DNA of 64,000 nucleotides from assembly GCA_947179485.1 (NCBI GenBank), contig OX359249.1:49363402-49427401 (forward strand), read 5' to 3'. The notes under the pieces were generated by a model. The model ran no database searches and was not told the DNA's origin. It saw nothing but the letters and a program-made list of their open reading frames with translations. The position numbers were made by a program, and so were the translations under genes. The DNA is from Allacma fusca (lineage: Eukaryota; Arthropoda; Collembola; Symphypleona; Sminthuridae). How positions within the stretch are numbered: the stretch's first letter is position 1; each line of letters opens with the position of its first letter. Positions 46,765 to 59,089 of this stretch are shown here, one piece after another.

Positions 46765-48495
46765 CAGTGGTCGTCACGGGAACGGGTAAAACCCGGGTAC
46801 ATGGGAACGGGAACGAGTACAGGAATGGGTACGGGAGCAAGTACTTTGTTCCCAACCAGTTTGGGTACGGGAACAGGAACACACTCAAGTGAACCGAGAC
46901 ACCGGGAACAGGAACCGAGATTTTCATTTTGTTCCAGTTCCCGATAGGAACGGGTATAGTCTACGCATGATCCCGTTCCAATACCTCTTGTTCCCGGGAT
47001 CGAGTGGGTACTTTTACCATCTTCTAGAAACGCACTCAAAATTGATCTTGGAAGACTTTATTTATGTAGACAAATCAATTTGCGTATTACATTCATTCTT
47101 TTTTCCTGCAATTTCTACACACATATCCTTGCCTTAAAGATAATAATGTTAGAACTCGTGTTTCAGTACAATTGCGATATTTTCTAGAATATTTCTACAA
47201 GTTAATCTAATAAATATAATAATAATAATTATTATTAGTTTATACGTTTACTGCAAGTTTTATCCTTGAAAAATTGATTGCTCGAGTTAAAGTTTTGTTT
47301 TCAAATAAAGCTAACAAAGGGAACTGATCTGTGCTGGCGCTGGCTTATATTTTTCAGATATATTTTAAATGCAGAATAAATATCTTTGGGTCAGCAATTG
47401 ATCTTAAATATTGAGTACCGTTTTGAAACCCTCATCAACTTGGAATTTTATTATTTGAAGAGCATCATCAATACTCCATTCATTCCTTTCCCAGTATGGC
47501 ATTTTAAAGTGTTGGTATTCGGTCTACTCGGTACATAATCTCTGAAGAATTAAACAATCAGTTATTACGCCGTACGTTTCGCTATGGGGGAGCGTTTCGC
47601 CGCCCTGCATATTGTCTGTTTTAATCTGCAAAACGAAGGGTTTGGTGGTTACAGAAATCCTGATAATAATTTTTACCGTACTAATTGTAAGTACAATACG
47701 ACTTGGACCCGGGAACAGGACTGGGAACACCAGTTTGTGGGAACGGGTACGGGTCCAGAATAGGGGTGAGTATCTCGCTGGTTTTAAAGTTCTCGTTTAT
47801 CTCGTTCTCGTTTTTGGAAATATACGAGAACGAGATATTTTGAAAACGAGAGTAGCGAGAGTAAGCAATTAACGAGACAAACGAGACAGGAAAAAAACAT
47901 GGTTTTTATTGAACTATACAATACTTCATTGTAAACACAATATCTGACGATAGAACGGGCAAGTTTCATTAATTTTACTAATAGAAACAATCACAAAAGG
48001 CAAGCTGTTTATTTTTGAGTATAAACCATTAACTTTGAAAGCAAATAAAGGTCTTGAAAAATATAAATGAACACCTCTAACAGTAAATATTAGGAAAAAG
48101 CGTTAAACAGATTAGTAATTGTCTCAATGATAAAAAAAACGCCCTAATTTTTAGCTTGTTACGGAATCAAGTAAGAATTAATTCTAAACGATATTCTCGG
48201 TTAATAAAACGAGATGTCTCGCCCTCTCTCGTTGATGTAAAAAGCACGAGACAAACGAGAATCTCGTCTCGTTGTCTCGTTATGCTCACCCCTAGTCCAG
48301 AACATTCATAATTTCTGGGTACGGGAACAGGAACGGGTCTGGGTACGGTTTTTTATTAAATTCATGGGAACGGGTACCTAAAATACTGTTCCCATCATAA
48401 CGGGAACGGGTCCGGGTACGGGAACACTTAAAGAGAGTACCCATTGAGTCGGAACAGGAACGGGAACAAACCTTTTCTATCCATGACGACCACTG
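46765..48495. mobile_element. hAT-like element, GGAACGGG-word type
   Basis: The ends CAGTGGTCGTCA are exact inverses. Subterminal zones (46777-47010, 47700-47755 and 48310-48475) are full of GGGAACGGGTAC/GTTCCCG words. The 8-bp flanks GTATCTAC and GTACACAT agree poorly (4 of 8), so the duplication is eroded or absent. A second hAT is nested at 47761. No transposase is recognised. Confidence 0.65.
47761..48294. mobile_element. hAT-like element, GAGACGAGA-word type (nested)
   Basis: Target duplication GTCCAGAA is perfect (47753-47760 and 48295-48302). The ends TAGGGGTGAG are exact inverses. The first and last 130 bp are filled with CGAGAACGAGA/TCTCGTTTGTCTCG words. It is 534 bp and non-coding. 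Confidence 0.88.
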
Positions 48496-49002
48496 GTACA
48501 CATATGTAACTCTTAGTATTTAATAAGAAAAATTAGCATACTCCTAACTGAACAATTTATCATATTTTATCATACTGGGATGAAGGTGTGTGTGTGTGTG
48601 TGTTTGAGGTTGGGTAGTATCATTTATATTTTGTCTCTTGTCACAAAAATACTATCCACACGGAAGGGACAAAACTCCAAGCTGTACATAAATGTACAAA
48701 TAGCCCCTTACATAAATGTACGACTTAATCCAGTTGGGGAGGAATTGAAAGGGAGAAAGGATAAAGTGAGACGGATTTAGAGAGTGACAGTTCACCTCAA
48801 CTCTCTCGCCCGTCTCTTTCCCGTAGTTTGAAAAACTCTTGTTCAAGAGACACCTCTCCAACCCCCTAAGTATTCCCACAGGAGTACATACAATCCCATT
48901 TAACAATTCCAATGATGAGTGTCGAAGGCTTGGGAATTGGAATTTATTAGCCCGCACCTGATACTTATATTCTGTACGACGGGTTTTTTTACTTCTGAGG
49001 AA

Positions 49003-49218
49003 ATGATGACAAGAAGGAAAGAATTTGACTACGAGCAGGTGCTGGAGTTGTTAAAGACCTCAGAGTGATCTGTGGATCAGAATCGTTTCAAGAGCTACGG
49101 CTGGACATTACAAATTTCCGCACGGAAGGAGAAAGTATGGGATAGGACGGGAGTAGCCAATAACGACGAAGGTGTACTTTACATGCTCAAAGAGCGTACA
49201 GATGGCTTTAGTCTGTAG
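49003..49218 (+). pseudogene. Unidentified 72-codon frame with in-frame TGA
   Basis: ATG at 49003 gives MMTRRKEFDYEQVLELLKTS, then TGA at 49066, then an equally protein-like SVDQNRFKSYGW ... NNDEGVLYMLKERTDGFSL to TAG at 49216. It looks like the start of a transposon-borne protein with one nonsense change. The family is not recognised. Confidence 0.35.
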
Positions 49219-50080
49219 ACATTGTAGAGGAACAACTTTCTCCATTATTTATTTCCCATCTCCTCAAAGAGTTATCCACACTACTTACACACGTATATAC
49301 ATACCCTGACCCTACTCGCACTCCTCACAGCCCAAAAAGAGATCACTGGGTTTCGATTTCTATCAACCACTGGACGGGGAAACCTCTGCCCGTCAAAAGA
49401 ATACGTGCATTCCTTCCCTGTACATAAATAATTACACATGTCATTACTGTACTGGAAGAGGTGGTGAAAGGTATTCTGACTGGGAACACTCGGGACTCAC
49501 CAAAGAATTCCCAATAAATAGTCAGATACAGTAATAGTGACGGGAGGGAACTGACCAATTTATATCAGAGTTGTAATCATTTATTGTTAGCTCCCTACAC
49601 ACACACAAATAATCAAATACACTACAAGTCTGGTAAGTGAGGTTAGTGTGGCTCTCGAGAATAAATATACTTTGTTGACATCCAAGTCAATCATGATTAG
49701 GAATATTGGATAAGGGTTGTTGGATTAGTGGAAGTGTAGTATTTGCATGTTTACTTTAATTTTTTGACTTGGCCAGTTTTAGTGGATCGAAAAGTATTCC
49801 GTTGACACTTGGCAATGTCTTGACTCCCTATAGTGATGTAGTGAGCTTTCATGGGATTTGTATATACACATGCTTTGTAAATATTTGAGAGATTCATATC
49901 CTTGAGAGGAAATTAGTCGGAATGCAGGGTTTGTGTTTGTGGTGGCATGAGAATTTGTATGAGATTAAAAACGCCTCCTTTATTATTATGGTTGTGCAGT
50001 TCCTGGATGAGTTCGAACTAGTGTGAAGGTCATCACCTGGGATACTCCGTCAACGTCAACTTTCAAGGAGTGTGATCTCC
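49219..50080. other. Upstream region of synaptojanin
   Basis: No coding motif. It should hold the promoter and 5' untranslated exon(s) of the gene starting at 50081. I see no clear TATA box. CCATGG context surrounds the start codon. Confidence 0.4.
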
Positions 50081-53000
50081 ATGGCCCTTGGAAAACCTTT
50101 TCGTGTTCACGGTCTCTGTAGTGGACTTGGGGAAAAATTTAGCATTTTGTTAACTCACAGGAATAAGGATGAAGCTTTGTTATTTGAGTCGAATGCTGTG
50201 GCTCAGATCAGTGAGTTTTACTATAGTTCCAGTGTTTGGGATGTTTGGGGTGATTAGGTTGATTGTAGTTGTTGTGGGATATTGTTTGAGGACATTGTTG
50301 TTGGATTGAGTGGAAATGAAAATCCGAGGGATTGGGTGAGATGGTGGACTAATGTTATCTTGAATTTTTAATTTTGAATAGCCAAATCTGAGGTGCAGAT
50401 CATCAAGAGTCACTACCGGGCTCTACCCGAGTCGTTCATTGGTTGCTTGGGCGTGCTGCAGTTCTATACAGGTCAGTGTGTAAGTATTTGTGGGAGGAAT
50501 GTACAGAATAACATTTAATTGGGCATTATGTAATATTTTCGTCGTCGAAAACCTGTTCCTTGACGTTGACACAATGAATAAATTGATTTTATTTTTTTCG
50601 CTGCGATTTAGCACCGAATTCGAGAGGTAACATGAATCCCAGAGAGCATGACTATGCTTCTTTGTGAAGTTTATGTATATGCGTCGTCCAAGTGGGCTTT
50701 TGAGCTGTATTCGTGTAGTATTGAGAATGAAAACACATGTGAAGTGTGCAGTAGAACTGCTTGTTGTTTGGAAGTGGTCTTAGTTGTATGGTACTTAGTA
50801 ATTACGAGTGCATGGTTACCGTGTTCTAATTTGTTCCTTACAATTATTATATAGAGAGTGATCAGCTGATATACTTAGTGATGGTGAGTGAAGTTCAGTC
50901 AGCAGGGAAGATCGGCGATTCGGATATTTACAGGATTACCATGACCAGCTTTATAAACCTACGTGGACCCTCTCCTGAGGACGATAAAATTTCTGAAGTG
51001 AGTTCAAAGATATTGAGCACGTATGGTGTAAAATATAGAATACTTACTGGGCATTTGTTTTTTGCAGATTAAAAAAGTCTTGAATTCCGGAACCTTTTAT
51101 TTTGCATGGGCTGGCGGGAATGAGCCGCTGGATATTTCACTTTGTGAACAGAAGAGACTATTTACAAAGGTTACTGATAACCGTTTCTTTTGGTAAGTTT
51201 TTTGTAGCCTTTTCGAGTTATAACTTATTTTGTTGTGTACCAGAAACTCACCAATTTATTCCTGCAGGAATCGAACTATGTTTTTACATCTCATGCGGTA
51301 CGGAATCAACTGCCATGACTGGCTACTAAAAGTAACTTGTGGTTTTGTGGAAATCAAAACTATATACGCCGGCGTTCATCATGTAAAAACAGCCATAATT
51401 TCTCGTCTCAGTTGCGAAAGAGCGGGCACTAGGTTTAACGTTAGAGGTACAAATGACGATGGGCATGTGGCGAATTTCGTCGAAACTGAACAGATTGTAT
51501 CAACTGGGCAAAGAACAACCTCATTTCTTCAGACAAGGGGCTCTGTTCCCTTATTCTGGGAACAGCCAGGAGTTCAAGTATGCCAGAAATTTTATTGGTC
51601 GTAATGTTTGGTAGAATTACTTGGAGTTTTTATTATTTCCGACATTTTTGCGAATTATTTTGCAATGTATGAATTAATAATTCAGGTTGGATCTCACAAA
51701 GTACGGCTCTCCCGTGGCCCCGAGGCAGCTTGCTCAGCATTGGGGAGACATTTGCAACTTTTAAAGGATCGCTATGGGAAGCAAGTGATAGTCAATCTTC
51801 TCGGTTCTAGTCTCGTTGGATCAAAGGAGGGAGAAGCTATGCTCTCATCCTTGTTCCATGTAAGTAGGATTTTTGTTTAACTTTGAATATGCGGGAGCTT
51901 GTTTTCAATAATTATATAGTTCTGACTACTTTTCTCAATTTTACTGTCAAACTTAACTGAAGCCGGGTTTTTGGTGAATGGCTTAGTCTCAGCATGTTAA
52001 CAGTGCAGATCACTGTGATATTGCCCACGTTCTATTTGACTATCATCAAGAAGTTCGAGGACAGAAAGGCTTGGAGAAGTTAGAGCGTGAAATTCAAAAA
52101 CATATGCAAGACTTCGGGTTTTTCTCTATTAATGAAGGCAATCCTGAGAAGTGAGTTTAATTAAAAAGTGCACCCGGTTTTTTCGCTTCTCCAATTTGAT
52201 GAGTAATTTCTCTTGATTCATTCAGATATCAATATGGAACCATTCGTACAAATTGCTTAGATTGCTTGGATAGAACTAATTGTGTCCAGACCTTCATCGG
52301 TTTGAAAGTCCTCAAAAGTCAGTTGGAAGCCATGGAAATGATGGATAAACCACAAGTATTACAAAGGTTTGAAGAAATTTTTCGACAAATGTGGGTAAAC
52401 AATGGAAACGAAGTCTCAAAAATTTATGCAGGTACTGGTGCAATCCAAGGTGGATCAAAGGTAATGAAATGTTTTATTTCTCTATTTCAATATGACTCGC
52501 TGGAGATTAAGTTTTCAATTTTTAATATCTTACAAAAATTCTTCTAGCTGATGGATGGTGCCCGCTCAGCCGCGCGAACAATTCAAAACAACCTACTAGA
52601 TCAAAGCAAACAAGAAGCAATTGATGTTCTTTTACTTGGCCATACATTCAATACAGAATTAACCAGTTATTCGAGATCGTTGTTACCTTCACATTATTTA
52701 CATGGTATAAAATACAAATTCATGCGCAACTTTTTCATGTCAGTCTCCTGAAGATTGCTGTCTAACCTGATCATAATTAAACTTGTCTTGTAGCCCCACC
52801 AATAATTCTCCGGCAAATGGTGAAACGATGGGAGGATTACACTGCTCCTAAGAAAATTAAAGTCATAGTTGGGACATATAATGTGAATGGTGGGAAACAT
52901 TTTCGATCTGTTGTGTATAAGGACCTATCCTTATCAGATTGGTTGCTTGATGCTGCAAAGATAGCTAGAACCTCATGTGAGTATTGACAGCTTTTCACTC

Positions 53001-55904
53001 GATTACTTTGCATAACATGGCAATGTATTAAAATTTGACTACGCATTTTTTAGCTGATGGATGCTTGCGGGTCATTACAGTAAAATCTTATTTTTGTATG
53101 AATTATTTTACACTAGCGCTAGTATCGTTTGACGAAGATGGAGATCTAGATAAACCTGCCGATATTTATGCAGTTGGATTCCAGGAAATCGTGGACCTGA
53201 ATGCAGGGAATATTGTTGCAGCGAGGTAAATTGTTCATTAACAAATTTTCGATCTGCAAGATGTGTACGGTTATTTCCCTAACATGTATTACGTTTTTAT
53301 CATTTTTTTACACGTAGCTCAGAAAATAAGAAAGCCTGGGCGGAGGAACTCGGAAAAATTCTCAATCGAGATCGTGGTTATGTACTGCTCACGTCATTGC
53401 AGCTTGTCGGCGTATGCCTTTACGTTTTTGTTCGTCCAGAGTTACTAGGACATATTAGGGATGTCGCTACTGATTCCGTCAAAACCGGGTTGGGTGGTGC
53501 TACAGGTTTGTATACATTTAAAAACATTTTGTTCTAATTGCTGTAATAGTCGCACTTGCATAACCCAAGCTTTAACAAATAATGTTTCAAATGCAGGAAA
53601 CAAAGGAGCCGTAGCGTTGAGGTTTGTCTTGTACAGTACTTCAATTTGTTTCGTCTGCTCACATTTTGCTGCTGGACAGTCCCAAGTCAAAGAAAGAGAC
53701 GAAGATTATGCTGAAATTACAAGAAAGATATTATTTCCTATGGTAATAATTTCGGTACTGAAGCTTGACAAATGGTTTTCATCATTATAAATTAAACAGT
53801 GAGATTTTGATGATGCAGGGACGAACTCTTGAATCGCACGATTACATTTTTTGGTGTGGAGACTTTAACTACCGCGTAGACATGGACAGAGAAGAAGTCC
53901 GGGATTTAATAAACCGCCAGGAATGGAACTTGCTTCGAGAGAAAGACCAGTTAACTATGGAGAGAGACAAGGGGAACGTGTTCCAAGGCTATGAAGAAGG
54001 AGATATTCAGTTTGCTCCTACTTATAAGTACGATTTGTTCTCTGAAGATTATGATACCAGTGAAAAATGCCGGATCCCTGCTTGGACTGATCGAGTTTTA
54101 TGGAAAAGGAGAATGCCGCTCTCAGATATGGGTGATTACAATATGGCTTTAAATTTTTTACTGTAATATTCCGGAGTACGAGCACAATAATTTTCTACAG
54201 TACAATAGTTACTGAGCTTAGCATCATAACATATAGTGGCTGATATATACCTTAAAGGGACCATTCTCGGCGAAGGAGTAAAATTAAATATCGGCGAACG
54301 TTGCTAAAAGCGATATAGCAAACAGATGCTTGAAAAGGCAGAGCTGAGATTATGGAGTATTGGCAGTGTTGTAGATGCTCCATTTTGCTTTTTCAAAAGT
54401 TTGTAGATGTTAATATTTGTAACTAAGCTCATTGTGCATGATGCGTTCTTGCAAGTAAGTCTGTCGCGACATTTCCTTCGACTGTCTTTGAGTGTTTGTA
54501 ATTTTTTTCTCATTTTCAGCTCCGCCTCCTGACTGGAACTCAGGCCGGTGCATTCACTATGGAAGAGCTGAACTGAAGCAAAGTGATCACAGGCCTGTAG
54601 TATCAGTAATTGAAATCGAAGTAGTCGCTGTTGATGACAGAAAGAGAACACAAACATTTGCTGAGATTGTCAAGCAGCTCGGCCCTGCAGATGCTACAGT
54701 CATACTGAGATCACAAGACCCCGCCGTCTTCCAAGCGGCGGAGAATGATGATAAAATTTTGGAAGAACTTTCTTCCTGTGGAACAGTCATTCTCGTTCGC
54801 CATTTAGGGGATCAATTATGGGTAACTTTCCGGGATGGTTTGTCTGCACTGGCTGCATGTAAACTCGAAACGATACAAGTGGGTTTCCTATCTGTCTTAT
54901 TGCTAATGAAATCAGAAAATACATTAGTAACGATAAACGAATATGAAGAGCAGACTTAAATACAATGGAAATTCTCTGGTAATAATTTAGGTGGGCAATT
55001 ACTCCGTTTATATCAGCCTGAAAACTCAGGATTGGGAAGGGCACCTGGAAAAGGAGATGACTCTGTGCGTTAATAATACAGTTGCGCTTCTTCCCAACAG
55101 TTCAAGCAATAAATCTTCAGATAATTACACCACAGTGGAAGGTATTTACATTAGTTACATTTTAAATTTTAAATCATTCGTAATGAGTAGGAAAAACGTA
55201 TTGGAGTGTCTAACATGTAATACGGTTCAGTATAACCCGAAACAATATCTGTTTGTTTCGCAACTAACCTACAGTTCGTATTAGCGATTGCACTAGCGTT
55301 AAAGTAACGAAAAGATTTTCTGTTCCAGAGATAGTTGAGAAAACACATATGGGAACTTATATGGCCGAACGTGGAGATAGAAACAATGTTCGTATTCCTC
55401 CCAGGCCTGGACCACCGTCCAGACCTCCACCCCCACGTTCACCAGCTGCAGAAAGAAAATTTCCTGTCAAGGTGGGTTTAGTTACTGCTTGTTAACAGGG
55501 TTTGAAGAATTTTTCATTGAAGTATCAGCAAAGAAGATGAAAATTTATTTTGGAAATTTATTATTGAATAACAGGATGATCCTAGTACGATATCACCAAG
55601 GACTTCGCCGAGGGACTCTCCGAAGCAGGAAATTGGAACGTTGTTATTTCCTACTAATCAGCAACAAAAGCCAGTTCAGCCAACACAGCCTAATTTGCCT
55701 CCATTGCCACCTCGGCAACCTCAGAATTCGAGCAATCCAAATTCAGAACCGTCGTCACCCAAACGAGAATTTCCTTCCAAACCAGTGGAGTCAAAATCAA
55801 AAGGAAATTTCGATGACCGCCCTCCTATCCCAGCTCGAATGACACAGCCTGGGTCAGCCCCTCCGATCCCTGCTAGAGCTCCTGCCATTCCTCCAAGAAG
55901 ATAA
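50081..55904 (+). CDS. Synj: Synaptojanin, 18 coding exons, 1145 residues
   Basis: Phosphoinositide phosphatase of clathrin-mediated endocytosis; its SAC and 5-phosphatase domains strip PI(4,5)P2 so that synaptic vesicles uncoat. Exons, all with GT/AG and matching phase: 50081-50210, 50382-50471, 50855-50997, 51068-51192, 51268-51577, 51686-51859, 51993-52150, 52226-52460, 52548-52704, 52794-52976, 53123-53225, 53318-53505, 53597-53742, 53819-54131, 54520-54878, 54991-55141, 55329-55471, 55575-55904. SAC domain: [12 protein letters not shown], catalytic C387 to R393 (CX5R). 5-phosphatase: GTYNVNG (534-540), WCGDFNYR (726-733), PAWTDRVLW (801-809), SDHRPV (840-845). An RRM-like DUF1866 region follows (about 870-985), then a Pro-rich tail with PSRPPPP (1018-1024) and several P.IPAR repeats, likely SH3 targets of endophilin and Dap160. 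All catalytic motifs are intact and the stop is TAA. The start MALGKPFRV matches the family. Acceptors of exons 7 and 11 are weaker. Confidence 0.95.
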
Positions 55905-57612
55905 ATATTCAAGCGGCTTCAGACAGCTTTATTTCATTTTGCATTTGAGTATTCTATGTCGGTATTGGTACCTATTATTTTTTTAAGTACATCCTTGGCC
56001 GTTTTTTGAAAAATAGTACCGTGTGTGTTACCGTTGACGATACACGCATACATTTTATGTGTTTCATTATAATCTAGGCCTGAACATGAATCCTCTTTTT
56101 GAAATTGAAACTACTATGTTTTTAAGATACTTATATCACGTTTAATAGAAAAACACATTTCTCAACTATCTCCGGTTACCTTCACTTTAATGGAAGTAGT
56201 CATTGCATGGTGCTGAACCGGAATAACTTGGAGCTACTTTCTGAACAAAACAAAGTTTTTCCAAGTGGTGTTAGGTATCAACCGTGCATATAAGTATATT
56301 TGCGATTTAGGTGAACAAGCCTATGCTACTTAAACATTCCTTTTTTCCAATCATTGCGTACCTGCCATTAAATGTATATTGAATTCTAGTGGATCTAGTA
56401 TATAAAATTTATTATTATTATTAAATTATTATTGTTGTTCGAATGAAACTGTACTTGAGCACATCGCATATGTGTGTACGTAATCAAGAGCAGTATACGT
56501 GGGTTGTAAGTAGAATCAGGACTTTCTGACATGTATCGAACAAAGTTTGTCAGCGTAATGAAGCTTTTACGCATAAGAAACTGCATTACAAAGAAAATCC
56601 TCGAAAGAAGTCTGTATGTACATCAAAGTTTCTTAAGTCAAGCTTCAGCAATGTAGATGGTATTAATTGAGAAGAGCAGCCAGTCGTTAATTGAAATTGG
56701 TTAAGAGCATGTGAAATGTCGCTGGAAATGGTTCGGACTTGAAAAATGACACCAAAGCGTCATAACATTTCACCCCTTAACATTATTCCAAAAAAGTATT
56801 ACAAACATCAATGCACATATTCAAAGGCCACGCATTTGTTCCAAGTGTAGAGTGGTTGAATGTGACTATCAAATAATTGGGTTTGATGTTCAAGTCCGCC
56901 TGAAAAAAATCTATTTAGTAACACCGCTAGCACTTTGTGCATGCAAATGTAATCAATTTTACATGTGCTGTAAACCATCGCAGAATAAAAGTAAAATTGT
57001 GTTAATAGTGTTGTGATTTCTTTGAAGTTCCGGCATAATATATATGTATAAAGTTGTTATTTTCATTTTGTTTATACTAGCCATGCTGTTCAGCTGCTGC
57101 ATAGTAGCAACTAGCAACTATCTAGCTAAACTGCAAGCACTGCACAAGACTGCATAATAACTATTACCAAAGCATTCAGATCTATAAAAAAAATGTATAA
57201 TCTATGTTTATGAAATAGATTTACCCGGTATCTTATCTTGCCAATTAGTGATCGTAGTCAAACTAGTGGTACAGAAATTCTGACTAATTTTACGCAATCC
57301 TGAACAATAATAATTATTATTATTATAAATGAATATAATATAATAAATATAACTATATTAATTATTGCTTTGCCAGTAGCCCAGTAGTTTGAAAATTTTA
57401 CTCAGTTATGGGCAACTAGTCATGTAAAATACTTCAAAAGAATCCGGATATCTCATATATGCTAACAACCACAGTCTCCATTTATGCGCACTATTGAATT
57501 AATAATCTTGGGGTCCTCTGGGAGTAGATGACATTTTTGCTCAACATTGAGTAGACAGTTTTCTTTTAATTGACCCTGCTGCGTATGTGTACATATGCAA
57601 TTATGTAAGGAT
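55905..57612. other. 3' UTR and intergenic region
   Basis: No coding motif. It contains the presumed synaptojanin 3' UTR and AT-rich ATAATA runs (57308-57365). The next gene is convergent, ending at 57613. Confidence 0.5.
56984..56989 (+). terminator. Candidate polyadenylation signal of synaptojanin
   Basis: AATAAA followed within 25 bp by a GT-rich stretch (TTGTGTTAATAGTGTTGTG). It would give a 3' UTR of about 1.1 kb and lies before the convergent gene at 57.6 kb. Confidence 0.4.
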
Positions 57613-58400
57613 TTATTCTTTCAGCTTTCGAATATCCTGTTTTAGAGCTTGAAAGTGTTTCTGAATGATTTTGAGATTGCATTGATATGAGCCCGAGGAA
57701 TAAGCGTCGTCGCAACCCAACCGTCTCATGATCTTTTGAATCCCTCGGCGTATTTCTTTCTCTCTCATGTCTTCATCCGTTTCAGGAACGATGTCTGAGG
57801 CCATTGTTTCTTTCTCAAGCTTTACTGCTTCCTCGAATCCTTGATCAAGCATTTCAGCCTCATCAATATCCTCTCCACTGTCATCGTCATAATCAAGGTT
57901 CCTACGAAATATCTTCACGTCACCGCCTACATTCTTTTCCCCATAAATCTCCTTCCTTTCCTCAACAAGAATGCCCGCTATCTGCTTTCTCAGTGTCTTA
58001 TGATTTTCCCAAATCTGCTGAAATGTCGATTCTTCCGTTTGGTGTCCGGATCGTTTGCTAACATAACCCGTCTAATGAGAAAATCCGAAATTCTATAAAT
58101 ACAATTAAACTTAATTGTATGCGTACAAATTCAGCAAAAATCCAGGATTGTGTTAGATCACATCTGCATGAAAATCTAAAATAATTCAAGAGACCTTTGC
58201 TCGCTCTAAAGCATCCATATCTTCCACCAGTCCCACAGCTAGGTCCGCTACTTCCTTGTCCTTTTCCACAATACCCATGAGTGTTTTGACAAAGTCGCGG
58301 TTTCTTGATGATGCAGGAACTAGCCCAATATCACTGGACGGATCACTGGATGCATAGCAAAAGCTAATCAGCTCAGATTTCACAGCATGTTTGTAGCGGC
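57613..58400 (-). CDS. Unidentified protein, last two exons
   Basis: Two minus-strand exons with matching phase: 58400-58195 (acceptor TGTACAG, donor GTCTCT) and 58071-57613 (acceptor ATTAG), ending TAA. Together they give about 220 residues: a helical part (SELISFCYASSDPSSDIGL ... VEDMDALERAK), a Lys/Glu-rich stretch, an acidic patch (DYDDDSGEDIDEAEMLDQGF), and a C-terminal helix ending QALKQDIRKLKE. Codon quality and splice phasing suggest a real host gene. I do not recognise the family. The upstream exons should lie at coordinates above 58,440, where I could not find them. AATAAA follows the stop within a few bases on the minus strand. Confidence 0.6.
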
Positions 58401-58667
58401 CTGTACATATTAGATTTCATAAATTACCAGCCAACATTTTCGTATAATGTTTTGAGACTCTAGACGAGCCCTGTGTTACTGTGTACCAACAATCCTGAAA
58501 TACTGTAATGTTTTAAAATTTGGTCTTCAGATTCACAAATAGACTAATTACGGAGACTTGTAAGAATCGTTAGATAAAAGTAGTTAGCTATGAATGACCT
58601 TTTTTATGACATGTAGGTGGAATGGATTTTTTACCCCCGTCGGTCCGATAGGAATTTTGCCTGTGGT

Positions 58668-58890
58668 CCTATCCTTTAACATGTGTGTGTGTTAAAGGAT
58701 AGGAAGAAGGATGCTTGGGCCGAACGCTGGAAAAACAGGGGGTAGTACAATAAATTTGTGCTGCTTCCTTCAGCGTTCGGGTCCTTTAAGGGCGGAGATG
58801 CAGTAAATCACTGCAAAGGGTCGTAGCGTTGAGTACTCATGCAGGGATGACATTTATTGCACAGAAGTGCAGCTGCATGAGTACTCAACG
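58668..58890. repeat. Three consecutive perfect hairpins
   Basis: Stem 1: CCTATCCTTTAACA (58668-58681) with 58690-58703, loop TGTGTGTG-like. Stem 2: CCGAACGCTG (58720-58729) with 58771-58780. Stem 3: CGTTGAGTACTCATGCAG (58827-58844) with 58873-58890. No open frame is present. Confidence 0.85.
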
Positions 58891-59089
58891 ACAATTTTTT
58901 TAATTAAGCATGAACTTTTGAGTGTGGGAAAGATGCAACGGATAATTTTATGAAAATCACTTGGGGAGAGGAAAATTTCGTATGTGAATGATATGTATAA
59001 ATTTAGTTTAACTTTGTGACTGGAGTGGAGCGGGTCCAGAAAAATATTTAGATTGTTGTGAAAAAATATTGTAGTTGTTTGAAAACATT

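Noticed and set aside
46765-48495. Target duplication for the outer GGAACGGG element
   Set aside because: GTATCTAC and GTACACAT agree at only four of eight positions, so the element is called on its ends and words alone.
48586-48603. TG dinucleotide run
   Set aside because: Ordinary microsatellite without other signal.
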